64,000 nucleotides of DNA from Breviolum minutum Mf 1.05b.01 (lineage: Eukaryota; Sar; Dinophyceae; Suessiales; Symbiodiniaceae): contig DF241546.1 in the NCBI GenBank assembly GCA_000507305.1, positions 1 through 64,000 of the forward strand, given 5' to 3'. The notes beneath the pieces were generated by a model, which saw only the letters and a list, made by a program, of their open reading frames with translations, was not told where the DNA came from and ran no database searches. The position numbers and the translations under genes are program-made. This document shows, one piece after another, positions 45,064-56,981 of this stretch; positions within the stretch are counted from its first letter, which is position 1, and every line of letters begins with the position of its first letter.

Positions 45064-48000
45064 GCCAATGTCCAAGCTTACGAAATCCATTGGGCAACAG
45101 GAGATGGTGCTGCTGCTCCTACTGAGATACAGTTGTTGGAGTCCATTCCTATAAGTCAGCTATCAACAACAAATCTGATTATGGTAATGTATGATTCTTA
45201 TGGTGATGGCTGGAACAATGCGTATTACTACATCCATTACAGCGATGGAACAGAACTTGCAAGTGGTACAATGCAGACAGGAAGTTTTGCTGAACACACC
45301 ATAAGCTTAAGCAACGTCCCTAGCGGCGAAACATTGCTGCTCACTGTGACCCGTGGAGGTTGGCCAGGTGAGATATCCTGGCATTTGAAAAAGCAAAATG
45401 GTGAAACAATCCTGCATTCCGACACCGAGACATTCCCTCTAAATATGCCTTTCAGTGCATCAGGAGGTGGTGGTGGTGGTGTGATGGAAAGAAATGTGTC
45501 TGCTTCAATTCCCAGTAGTGCCAATCACTTCCTCACCTTCAGCAGACTCACAGATGGTAGCAACTCCCTTGCTGTTTGGACGCCAATCGTTGACTTTGTC
45601 CCGCCCTCCAACGCACCAACATCAATCGACTTCTCAGACACCAATGGGTCCGTTGGAATCATTGCTGGAACCATTACTATTGGCAGGGCAACAGATGAAA
45701 CTGGCATCACAGATTACAAGATCTACTGGGGTACAGGACCAAGCACTAAATTACCGTCCTACCCACCTCTATCTATCAGTGTCTCGACCAGTCCCTTGGT
45801 GGCCAACATGCCGGCCACCGTGTATTTCCCGAATGTTACCTACCTTCTGGCATTTAGTTCATCAGCCAGCGGGGAGAATATGCAGCCTGCCTATGTAGCA
45901 ATTACGGACTTGCAACAGCCGACAAGTGCTCCGACCAGCGTCATGTTCACAGATGAAGATCCTCGCGCTGGGTGGTATGGAGGCATGGTTTCATTCCTTC
46001 CAGCCCAACACTTGTCCGCCATTACGTATTACCAGTGCTACTGGGGCAGCAGTGCTTCCACTCCTGATTTTGGCCTGGGTTCCCTGGGAAATGTGTCAGT
46101 CTCATCCCCCGAGCTTTCAATTTACATCAATAGTACCCAAGCACCGTCGGGGATGACTCACCTGGTTGTGGTGAGTGCGAATGGAGCATACTCAATGCCC
46201 ACAGGCAGCGGGGTTTTGCTGGTGGATTACTCAACTGTCACTGTGGTGCCTTCCAGTGTTGAATTTCAGGATACTGATGCATCCCTTGCAAACATTGCTG
46301 GAGCAGTGACCATTGGTGCAGCTTCCGATGAATCAGCAGTGGTTGACTATGCAGTCTATTGGGGTGCAACTTCCACTGCCAAACTGCCAGGTGGTGTGCG
46401 TGGATGGTATGCAGAGTTTTTTGTGCTGGATTCATGTCCTTGCTCTACATGCTTTGTAGACTTTTCAACCTTGAATGTATCTTTCCTGCAGAGAAGCGAG
46501 AACGTTTCCTTGTATAGTTCAGGAAGACCTGGTGGGAGTCTTACCATGTGGCCCGGTCTCAACAGAAGCGAGCTCTTTGCAGCCAGGTGGAGTGGATGGA
46601 TTCACATCATTACGCCAGGATTCTACCTCTTTCATGTGTCAGCTGATGACCAGGCCAAGCTTTTTGTGGATGGTGTTGAAGTAACAATGGGTTTGGATCT
46701 TACTTCTGGTTTCCATTCTGTGGAGCTTCAGTATTTCCAATGCTTTGGCACTTCGTATGTGTCTGCCACCATTCGGGGTGTAGACACTGACCATGTGGCC
46801 ACCAGCCTTTGGGACATCGTCAGAAGCGGAGATCAGGAGCAGAGTCCAATCAGCACAGCAGCCAAAACAGGTTCCACAGTGGTTGCAACCATCTCTGCCA
46901 CGGCGATTCCTTCTGGAGCAACTCATTTGCTGGTCTTCGCGCGAGCTGCAGGTGGTGTGGATTCCGTGTCTTCGGTGGGCACTGAAGTGGTGAATTTCGT
47001 GAAGCCGAGTGTGGCAGCACGATATATGAATTTCACTGATACTGATCCGAGCCCCGGCATGGTAGGAGGAATCCTGACTATTGGCCGTGCTCAAAATGAG
47101 GCAAATCTCAACTTCTACAAGATTTATTGGGGATCAAGTGCTACAGAAATTCTCAACTCCACGAGCACGAGGAGGCTTCAAACGGGCACTGCACCTTCAT
47201 GTTCTGGTGCCACTTGTGGAGAAATCAGTATCTCAGCCGGTGAAACTTCAAGTGAATGGGTGGTATCGCGTGGTTCCTATTCAAATCATGAGCAAGCTTC
47301 CATTACTTTGACTGGTCCCGGGGAAGTCCGCTTTACATTCATTCAGACGGAAACCTGCTGTGACAAATTGATTTTTTTTCATGACACACCACCTGTCATC
47401 ATCAGTGGCTACAGTCTGGACCGACTTCCAGAAGTAATCAGCTTGGCAGATGGTGTTCATTCTGTTGAGTGGAGCTCGGATTATTCTGTGACTACAAGCG
47501 GATGGAGTTTCACATACAAGTACTTGGGAACTACAAGTAGCACGCCTGGCTTGCTGGCTGTGATTCCAAAGCCTTCGGGTTCTCAAGATTTGGCCTATCT
47601 CATCGAGAACCAACAGCCTCCTGGCTCACACTTCATTGTGAAGACCGCTTACGACTCCACAGAGAGTGATGCTATCCTTGCAATTCCAATAGGTGACTTG
47701 TCTCCTCCAGAAGTTTCTGTGGGACAGGTTACTTTCACCGACACCAACAATGCTGTTGGAATGATTGGTGGAAGTGTAACCATCGCAGCTTACTCCTCCG
47801 ACATCACTGGCTTCAACATCTATTGGGCAAGGGACAGTTCCAACCTTATTTCACAAGGAAATCCAGGTCTTTTGGGGGAGTACTTCTACTTGTCTAGTAC
47901 CCCAAGTAGCATGCCAGACCTTTCTGCTGCTCCAGACGTGGTTCAGGTTGAAACACAATTGAACCAGCCAGAAACCACAAGCCCTTGGCCGGGCTTGACT

Positions 48001-51000
48001 GTGACTGCAAACTTTGCAGCACGTTGGACAGGCTACATCAACATCACTGCTGCTGGGAACTATTTCTTCACACTTTCATCAGATGCCGGAAGCCAACTTT
48101 TCATCAATGATGCCATGGTTGTCGACAACGATGGGCGACATGCCTTTCAGTCCGTGACGAGCCAAGGAGTTTATCTCCTCCCAGGTCTCAGGAGCTTGCA
48201 AGTCTTGTTCTTCAATGATGATGGGAGCTATGGTATTGTTTTGGAATATCAGGGGCCAGATACTTCCAATCTGCGAATCGTGGTGCCTCCTAACGTTCTG
48301 CGGCATGGATCACTAAACAATGCATTCATTGGCCAGATTGATGCTGCAGCCTCCGGAGACACCATTTTCCAGGTTCAAAATTTGGCGGTTCCGCGGGAAG
48401 CAAGTCACATTTTGGTGAAAGGATACAATGCCCAAGGTGAAGGAGCAAACGGTTCCTCGACAGAGATAGCAGATGCGTTTTCGCCCACCGAAATGGCCAC
48501 TGCGCTGTACTTCACAGATATGGATCCTACTCCAGGGCAGATTGCTGGTACAGTTGTTTTGCAGGGTGCAACCAATCAAAGTAGTATTTCGCATTATGTG
48601 ATTTACTGGGGAAGTTCAGCCACTGCCAAAGCGGATTCAAACCCAATTGGTCAAATCAGCGCGAGTGGAAGTGGTTCTTCAAGTGGACTCAGCTGTGGTG
48701 TTAAAGGTCCTGATTCCACACCTCTGCGGTTCACAAGAAATGGCGTCAATGGACCCAAGATCGTGAATGGACAAGATGCCAGCGAGTGTGAATGGAGATG
48801 GCAAGCAAGCCTGCGCACAACAAATGGTTTTTCTTTCTGCGGTGGTGCTTTGATTTCGCCAAAGTGGGTAATGAGCGCAGCTCACTGCATGGATGGTACC
48901 ACAAATTTTGTGGTGGTTCTTGGAGATTTCAACAAAGATTCATCACATGACCAGCATGAAAGAAGCTATAGTGTGCAACGAGTCATTTCCCACGAGGACT
49001 ACAACTCCCAAAGTTACACACATGACTTCGCACTGATTGAACTTGCTGAGGAGGTGGACATGGGTGAGTGTGTGGCTACTGCTTGCTTGCCTGAGGCAGA
49101 AGCTACGGTTGGCCAAGAATGCTTCATCACAGGCTGGGGTACGCTGAGCAGCGGCGGATCCGCTCCATCTACTTTGCAAGAAGGAAGGGTTTTGACTCTC
49201 AGCAACAGTGAATGCAATGCTCGATATGGGAGTATCACTGCTGACATGCTGTGTGCCCAAGGAAGCTCATCTGCAGGTATCGTTGATGCATGTCAAGGGG
49301 ACAGTGGCGGACCGATGGTGTGTCCTGGCCAGGACGGCCGATACATCTTGCATGGTGCCACGTCATGGGGCTACGGCTGTGCAGATGCACAGTATCCTGG
49401 AGTCTGGGCAAGGATTTCCCATGTGTTACCTTGGGTGACAAATCATACAGGCATTCAGCCAGGAACTGCATCAGGCAACTTAACCTACAACATCAGCAGC
49501 CAGTCTATTCCCTCCTCAGTCACTCATCTCTTGGTGTACACTGCAATGAACGGACTGGAAATGACAACTGGAATCAGCATTCCCCTCATAGACTTTGCTC
49601 CAGTGCAAGCAGTGCCTGCATCTATCAGTTTCACTGATACGGATGCATCACCAGGAGAACTGGGTGGTACTATCACCCTGGGGCGAGCATCAGATGAGTC
49701 AGAAGTCATTGGGTATGCAGTCTTCTGGGGCACAGAGTCTGTTGTGATGGACCTAGCAGTGCAAGGGTTGAAAGGATCTGGTGACACTGTGGAACTCCAG
49801 CTGCCCGCAAACACTCCAAAACCAGCAGGTGCTACGCATTTGCTTGGCTTTGTAACGTCCGGCAGTGGTCGTGGTGCCACGTACGTCTCCGTGAATGTCA
49901 CAGATTTTGACTCCTCGTTAGTGTCTGGTGGCTTGACCTTTCATGACACAGATGCAGGTGCCATGCAGATTGGGGGTACTGTCACAGTCCAGCGTGCAGC
50001 TGCGACAACAGGGATCTCAGCCTACAACTTGTACTTCAGCACTGGCAATTGTGATGTTGTGGGAAGTCAGATTGTGAGCCTGCAAGTGTCAGATGGAGGT
50101 GGAGGTCCTTTGTGCACTCAGGGTGCTGCTTGTTCTTCCATTACCATTTTTGAAGAGTCAGGTGGAAAGTATGTCATCTCCAGAGGCATGAGTGGCTATG
50201 AGAACAATGAACATGCCATAATTCAACTCCAAGGTCCCGGCGTGATCGAATTCAATCGATTTGAGACTGAAAGAAACTACGACACCCTCAGAGTTGACGA
50301 GGCCACCTATTCAGGCTTTGATTTGCCAGCCAACCTGGAGCTTGGTACCGGCATGAAAGAGATCGAATGGTATTCAGACTTCAGTGTGACTCGGCAAGGC
50401 TGGGTCTTGTCGTACCAGTCCTACAGCACTTTTGGAGATATCATCTACGAGTTACCCAACGGAACTGCTATCCCTTCAGGAGCTAACAGTTTGATAGTAT
50501 TGAGTCAGACAAGTGCAGGGGAGAACACAGCAGCGTGCGCCTCCACAACATTGGTAGATTTTGCACCTCCTTCGAGTACTGCGCAGGGCCTGTGGTTTGA
50601 GGATGTGAATCCTTCAGCTGGGCGTGTGGCAGGTACACTGACTATTTTGCAAGCTCGTAGTCAAGGTAGCTTGAGTGAGTACCGCATCTACTGGGGCATG
50701 AACTCTACAACTGTTTTGCAAGGAAGCAACATGTTATTTACAGTGACAGCTTCGACTCCAGGAACCAATCTGACAATCATGATAAATGATACCATGCTTC
50801 CAAGCAATGCTTCGCACTTGTTAGCCTTTGCAGCTTCCAGTCAAGGAGAGTCCCCCACAGCAGCCAGCACTGAAGTCATAGACTATGCTCCAGCTCAGGA
50901 AAGTGCACAGGGGGTGACTTTCACTGATATGGACCCCACAGCTGGATTTGTTCGTGGTACAGCCAACATTTCCAGGGCAGTGGATGAGTCCACCATTGAG

Positions 51001-52667
51001 AACTACAATTTGTACTTCTCAAGTGGACAAAGCAAGATCAGTTTCATTGGATCAGTGCAGGCCGCTTCTTCGACTGCTAGACCTTCTTGCAATGGCCCGA
51101 CCTGTTCCCAAATCTCTATCACAGAGGTGGCGGCAATGTATCAGGTCAACCGGGGTACATCCTATAGCAACAATGAGCATGCCAGCATCATTGTGTCAGG
51201 TCCGGGAAGTGTGCGCTTCATCTTCTTCAACACTGAACAAAATTATGACTTCATTACAATCTTGGGCACAGGCTATTCAGGAAATACAGCTCCAAATGCT
51301 CCGCCCGAGACGATCAGCATTCCAGCGGGGACTCATGAAATCACGTGGCGTTCAGATGGATCAGTTACTGCTGGAGGCTGGAAGTTTATGTACGAGTCTC
51401 TGGTATCAGATGATGTTGCTATTGAGGTCCCTCAAAGTGCAATACCAGCTGGTGCCACTGACTTGCTGGTCGTTTCAAATGCTTCAGGTGGAGAAATGAG
51501 CTCAGGAGTTACCACACCACTGGTCGACTACAATCCACCTACCGTTGTGGCGGAATCCATTCAGTGCGAGGATAATGACACCAGCATCGGACTAATTCAC
51601 GGCAATTGCACTATCACACGTGCCACTGATGAGACCGGTGTGTCTGCGTATGAGATCTTCTGGGGAAATGCAACACATCCCCTGTCCACCAGTTTGGGCC
51701 GCCTAGCATTAGCGGATGTGACAGGATCGTCAAGAAGCGAAATTGTGATCCCATTTGTTCAGTTTGTGGCTCATCCCAGTGCAACACACTTGTTAGCTGT
51801 GGCAGTTGGGCCCGGTGGTGCAGCTCCGACAGGAGTTTCAACTGTTGTTGTGGACAACATTGGTTTAACATTGTCCACTGTGTCAGTGGATGTGTTGGGA
51901 GTGCAGAATTCCACAACAAATGAGACCATCACAGTGACCAGCAGAAGCTCTGCACCTGTGACTTTGAACATCCAGCTTCTTATGGAAGATGGTTCGGCCC
52001 GTTCAACTTCAGCTGAAGGTATTAGTGGTACCGTGAGTTCCTCGAGCTCAACCAACTTGCAGTCAGCCAATGTGCCAACCATTTGTCTTGAAGGAGCCTC
52101 TCATGTGCAGAAGAGTCGCTTAATCTTCAAGATGAAGAAGGGGAGCGGACATGGCCGACGTTTGCAAGCGCATGCTCGCAAGCTTGAAAGCAGGCACGGT
52201 GCAAGAGTCAAGACTTTTGAACGACTTGGTGGCTTAGCATTTGCCGAGATCAAAGATGCTTCCCTTGAGAGCTATTGCAGACTCTTCACAGAATTGGATC
52301 ATGATCCAGACATTGACTTTGTAGAAGAAGACCAAACGTGGCATGCTCTTGGCCACACAATCCAGGTTGAACAACCAGAATATGACTTGTTTCCACCTGG
52401 TGGAAAGGCACAGTTTTCTGAACGGCGAACAGGCCACATGCACAGACGAGCGCCTCAATGTCATTTGGGCGATTGCGAGGGAGGAAAGGCAACACATCCG
52501 AATGACGGTTCCTACGAAGAATTGTGGGGCCTGCATCAGGACAACGACATTGACATCGATGCTCCTGAAGCTTGGGACATTCATAAAGGCCTCTCCGGTC
52601 AAGTAATTGTTGCAGTGATAGACACTGGCGTGGACTACAACCATCAAGACCTGCAGAACCAGATGCG
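45064..52667 (+). CDS. Giant modular protein, central 7,604-nt exon with trypsin and start of subtilase
   Basis: One exon, 2,534 codons plus 2 nt, from the acceptor at 45063 to a GC donor at 52668; read-through would stop at 52797. Domains by position: 'YDSYGDGWN' domain (45175-45440); eleven repeats of the FTDTDP/YWG module with motif starts near 45622, 45940, 46257, 47025, 47730, 48505, 49625, 49930, 50590, 50918 and 51560; PA14 domains (46390-46800 and 47863-48290); CUB-like domains (47205-47525, 50140-50430, 51106-51410); an S1 protease (48700-49450); an I9 propeptide (52108-52350); and the first part of an S8 protease (from 52530). The content points to a secreted or surface protein for adhesion, glycan binding and proteolysis. 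There are no membrane segments here. No known protein with this architecture comes to mind. Coding status is certain; function is inferred. Confidence 0.93.
48700..49450 (+). other. S1 (trypsin-like) protease domain inside the giant protein
   Basis: The domain opens with KIVNGQDASECEWRWQASL. The catalytic triad is complete: His in SAAHC (codon 48883), Asp in HDFALIEL (49024) and Ser in GDSGGP (49303). Asp codon 49285 lies six residues before the Ser and predicts cleavage after Lys or Arg. Paired cysteines and the GWG and SWGYGC motifs are present. It looks active. The residues before IVNG (NGPK) end in Lys, as in a zymogen cut by a trypsin-like enzyme. Confidence 0.93.
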
Positions 52668-53076
52668 GCTGGACTTTCAAACAGGAGACATCTTTTTATT
52701 TGTTGACTTTGCATCTCTGACATGTAGTGAACAAAACTTCCAGAGCATCAAGAACCATGCAATGACCAAGCTGGGTCGCGGTAGTTCCAGTTGTTAGCTA
52801 GGTTCCACGTACTGCCATGAGTTAGCTAAGCCAGTTGCATTCAGAATCACCGCTAGTACACTGCAGTGACAAGGGAAGTGTGTAGCCTGTACGATAGTGC
52901 TTTCATTTGTCCACCGAGAAACATGTGGCGCCACACTTCCAGTGCTGATGGTAGAAGCAATTTGTCAGAAAGATACATCATTTGCGATCATCTTGGAAGA
53001 AAGCACCCCAATCATGATTACCAGTATCACCATTGCCACTGCTGCCAGAAAACCCAATAATACTGTACCAGCAATA

Positions 53077-53194
53077 GCACCACCACCACCACCACCACCA
53101 CCACCACCACCACCACCACCACCACCACCACCACCACCACCACCACCACCACCACCACCACCACCACCACCACCACCACCACCACCACCACCAC
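53077..53194. repeat. (CAC)n microsatellite, left of gap
   Basis: About 39 uninterrupted CAC units on the plus strand, reaching almost to the gap. Confidence 0.97.
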
Positions 53195-53207
53195 GACCAC
53201 AACAACT

Positions 53208-53619
53208 NNNNNNNNNNNNNNNNNNNNNNNNNNNNNNNNNNNNNNNNNNNNNNNNNNNNNNNNNNNNNNNNNNNNNNNNNNNNNNNNNNNNNNNNNNNNN
53301 NNNNNNNNNNNNNNNNNNNNNNNNNNNNNNNNNNNNNNNNNNNNNNNNNNNNNNNNNNNNNNNNNNNNNNNNNNNNNNNNNNNNNNNNNNNNNNNNNNNN
53401 NNNNNNNNNNNNNNNNNNNNNNNNNNNNNNNNNNNNNNNNNNNNNNNNNNNNNNNNNNNNNNNNNNNNNNNNNNNNNNNNNNNNNNNNNNNNNNNNNNNN
53501 NNNNNNNNNNNNNNNNNNNNNNNNNNNNNNNNNNNNNNNNNNNNNNNNNNNNNNNNNNNNNNNNNNNNNNNNNNNNNNNNNNNNNNNNNNNNNNNNNNNN
53601 NNNNNNNNNNNNNNNNNNN
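53208..53619. other. Assembly gap (412 N)
   Basis: A run of N between two CAC tracts. The true length is probably unknown and the array could be much longer. Confidence 0.99.
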
Positions 53620-53731
53620 CACCACCACCACCACCACCACCACCACCACCACCACCACCACCACCACCACCACCACCACCACCACCACCACCACCACCAC
53701 CACCACCACCACCACCACCACCACCACCACC
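53620..53731. repeat. (CAC)n microsatellite, right of gap
   Basis: Continuation of the same CAC array after the gap, about 37 units. A short (CA)n run follows at about 53790-53804. Confidence 0.97.
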
Positions 53732-53937
53732 AGACCGCAACAATAAATATGCGCAATATTTTGCAATGCAATTGTAGCAACAACAATTAACACACACACA
53801 CACAAGCATAAATAGCACTATATCGAATGCGATGATAACGAACAACGTGATAGCAATGATATAGGAATAGAAGAAACTAAGAAAGAGCAAGAGTAAGAAC
53901 ATTAATAAAAACAAGAGCAACAACTGCACAGGAACAA

Positions 53938-54070
53938 CACCTACAGCAAGAGCAACAACCGCAACAACAGAAGCAAGAAACACATCAACAGCAACGACAA
54001 CAGCAACAACGACAACAAGAACAGCAGCAACATCAACAGCAACATCAACAGCAGCAGCAACAACACCAGC

Positions 54071-54101
<31 letters not shown>

Positions 54102-54127
54102 TCAACAACAGCAACAACAACAACAGC

Positions 54128-54167
<40 letters not shown>

Positions 54168-54191
54168 GCAACCACAGCAACCACAGCAACG

Positions 54192-54236
<45 letters not shown>

Positions 54237-54292
54237 TCAACAACATCAACAACAGCAACCACAGCAACAGCAACACCAACAACAACAACAGA
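53938..54292. repeat. (CAA/CAG)n compound microsatellite
   Basis: About 350 bp of CAA, CAG, CAT and CGA triplets, almost free of T on the plus strand, close to the 3' end of the intron. Confidence 0.95.
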
Positions 54293-54515
54293 AAGCGCAG
54301 GAACAGAAAGACATCAGCACAGCAGCGAAAGCAACAGCGAGCAGGAAGAACAGGACAAACGACAGGACTAGCAGCCATTTGCACCAGAAATTAGAAGACT
54401 TGTGTTGACATGATTCACCCAGCACTGTCAATCAGCCTTGGTGGTCTTCCCGATTATCTTACTTCAAGTCATACCGATCTGCATGCTACTCACAAATTGT
54501 ATGTCAATAGCCCAG

Positions 54516-56750
54516 GTGGAGAAATCCGGGAGAGATCCCAGGTGATGGTATTGACAATGATGGCAACGGCTTCGTGGATGATGTCTATGGCTATGACTTT
54601 TATGAGGAGGACGGTGATCCCATGGACTCCAACGGGCATGGAACACACTGTGCTGGCACTATTGGTGCTGAAGGTGGCAATTCCATTGGTGTTGTGGGAG
54701 TCATTTGGAAACCTCAGATCATGGCATTGAGATTTCTCGGTCCTAATGGCGGAAGCACGACCGGTGCTATTCGGGCCGTTGACTATGCAGTACAGATGGG
54801 AGCTCACCTGACCTCAAATTCTTGGGGTGGTGGTGGCTATTCTAACGCTCTTGTCGCTGCGATTGAAGCTGCAGGTGAGGCAAACCAGCTCTTCGTGGTG
54901 GCAGCCGGCAATGATGGCCGAGACAACGAAATTAGCGCGACCTACCCATGCAACTACAACTTGCCCAACATGATTTGTGTTGCATCCACAGACAGTTCCA
55001 ATGACATCTCAAGCTTTTCAAATTGGGGAATCAATGTGGTGCATATTGCTGCCCCAGGAAGCAGAATTCACAGTACATATCCCAACAATGGATACCAGGC
55101 ACTTTCAGGAACTTCAATGGCAACACCCCATGTTGCTGGTGTTGCAGCATTGGTGCTGGACTATGCGGGGACCAACCTGCCTTTCGATCAACTTAGGGAT
55201 TTGATTCTGAATTCGGCAGTGAGATTCTCCAAATTTTCGGCCAAGGTGTCTACTGGCGCGCTTTTGAATGCCCATGCAGCCCTTGTCATGGCCAGTCAAT
55301 TTGCTTGGATTCGCATGAGTGGCAGTGCCATCAGTGATGGCAGCATCACGATTCCAGCTGAAAGCTCTGCACTTATCAATTTGGAGATGGGAGGAACCGG
55401 CCTCACACAAGGAGAGTACCGTGCAAGGCTACGTCTTTGGGGGACTTTCAATGGCGTGCTTTATTCTCAAATCATTCCTATCTTGTTTACACTTCACAGC
55501 TTTGCGGGCGGAGCAGTCTACACTGCTGCTGCCCTTCAATTTCAGGACTTGGATGAGAGACGTGGCATGATTTCCGGGGCTTTGACCGTTGAGCGAGCAA
55601 CTGCGGAGCAAGAAGCAACCTTCTCACAGTATCATATTTTCTGGGCTGGGGCATCTCAGAGCAAACTCACAGATCTTGCTCTTGCTGCCTTGGATACTGG
55701 GAATGTTCTCCAAGACAACTTTGCAAACTTCGACTCAACATTTTGGTCGGGACCTAATGGTGAGGATGGGTCAACTGACCAAGGCAATTGGTCTGTCTCC
55801 AATGGTGCAGCAGTCTTTTCCAATCACTATCCATATGCTCACTTGACTCTGGCACGGCGTTTTGCACCTCCTTTCACAGTGAAGACAAAAGTAAGAAAAG
55901 CCAGTGGTGCCTTTGCGCACATGGTCGTGCAGATTGGGGGCTCCAGTGTGGGTCTGTTTGATGCAGGGGGTATTCGAGCCGTGTTCTTTGGGTCACAAAA
56001 AGTCTTGATCACACCTGATGGTCACCATGAGACAGTGCCGTGTGTACTCAGCACATGGTTTGAGGTGACGATTGAAGTCAAGCAGAACCAAGTGACTTTT
56101 GCGGACAATCAGGGCTGCGACAATATAGTGAAGAGTTTCGCAACATTCCAAGAGACTAAGAACATCCGCATCGGTGCAGACTGTACTGGACAATGTGCTG
56201 AAAGTGGTGGAAGCGTTTTTGATTATTTTGAAGCCAGTGGAGGTCTGTATGCAACATTCAACGTGCCAGAAGGAACAGTCATTCCAACAGGTGCAACTGG
56301 ATTTGTTGCTCATGGATGGAATGTTTTGGGCCTTAGCCCAATGGGGCTTTATCAATCCTTTACAGATTTCAGAGTTGCAAATCGTGCCACGCAGCCAAGT
56401 GATGTGCAAGGAAGTGCTCCTTCGACTAGTAGCCTGACTGTGTCGTGGGCGCGTGGCAGTTTGAATGATTGTGCCGGATTCTTCATTCGCTATGAGGTCT
56501 TGATTCAAAGTGCCAGTAGTGCCTCATGGTCTGAAACCACCGGCTGCCAGGGATTGGTAAGCCAGACATCTGAGAGCTGTGTTGCGACTGGTTTGACCAG
56601 TGACACTCCATACCAGTTCAAGGTGCGGGTTTTGTGCAGCCTGGAAGAGACACAGAGTTTGTGGAGTGAAATCTCAGCTGCAGCCGTCACGCTTCCACTT
56701 CCTGCTGTGGCGCCAACGCAGCTTCGAGCACGGCTTCCGGGCTCAAGCAC
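54516..56750 (+). CDS. Giant modular protein, second large exon (subtilase end, repeat module, jelly roll, fn3)
   Basis: It begins G-TGG-AGA-AAT-CCG after AG and keeps the frame of the central exon. Content: the rest of the subtilase (to about 55300), a short beta-rich region, another FTDTDP/YWG module (ALQFQDLDERRGMISG from 55534; YHIFWAG), a concanavalin-like jelly roll (about 55715-56240, starting FDSTFWSGPNGED), a module end (56250-56370), a fibronectin III domain (about 56385-56690) and the start of a second one. The exon ends at 56750 before a GTCCGG donor. The acceptor at 56981 restores the fn3 pattern as RLPGSSTLMVSWQSGFLNDC, which parallels the preceding fn3 domain. Confidence 0.9.
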
Positions 56751-56981
56751 GTCCGGAGCTCAAGCCAATTTAAGCTACTGCCAGAGTTTCATTTCATATT
56801 GCTCATGCAAAGTCGTGCATTTATGCTTCTGTCTCTTTTTGACTCATACAAACTCTTCAGGTTTTTTTTCAGGGCTCCATTTCATGTAAAAAGACAAATA
56901 CACCTTGCGTACATAAAAAAATCAATACACATCATGAATTTATCAGCTTTTGGCTGTAGCTTCATTCCAATCTTTTCTGAG

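Larger units (their letters stand above)
52668..54515 (+). other. Repeat-filled GC-AG intron in the subtilase domain
   Basis: The intron starts GCTGGAC and ends CAATAGCCCAG. It contains two long CAC tracts around an assembly gap, a CA run and a 350-bp CAA/CAG tract. All long frames in it (poly-Pro, poly-His, poly-Val, poly-Leu) are repeat artefacts. Confidence 0.85.
52108..55300 (+). other. I9 propeptide and S8 (subtilisin) protease domain, split by an intron
   Basis: An inhibitor-type propeptide (VQKSRLIFKMKKG to DIDFVEEDQTW) precedes the catalytic domain. Asp lies in VIDTGVDYNHQDL (codon 52621), His in NGHGTHCAGT (54637), the oxyanion Asn in AAGNDG (54910) and Ser in GTSMATPHVAG (55114). 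The two parts join in frame when a GC-AG intron (52668-54515) is removed, giving NQMRWRNPGEIPGDGIDNDG across the junction, a typical subtilase sequence. The protease is complete and likely active. Confidence 0.92.

Noticed and set aside
52668-52797. Continuation of the central frame to the stop at 52797
   Set aside because: The subtilase pattern breaks at 52668, and an in-frame GC-AG join to 54516 restores it, so this tail is intron.
52897-54384. Long poly-Pro, poly-His, poly-Val, poly-Gly, poly-Trp and poly-Leu frames
   Set aside because: They are translations of CAC/CAA/CAG microsatellites and an N gap within an intron.
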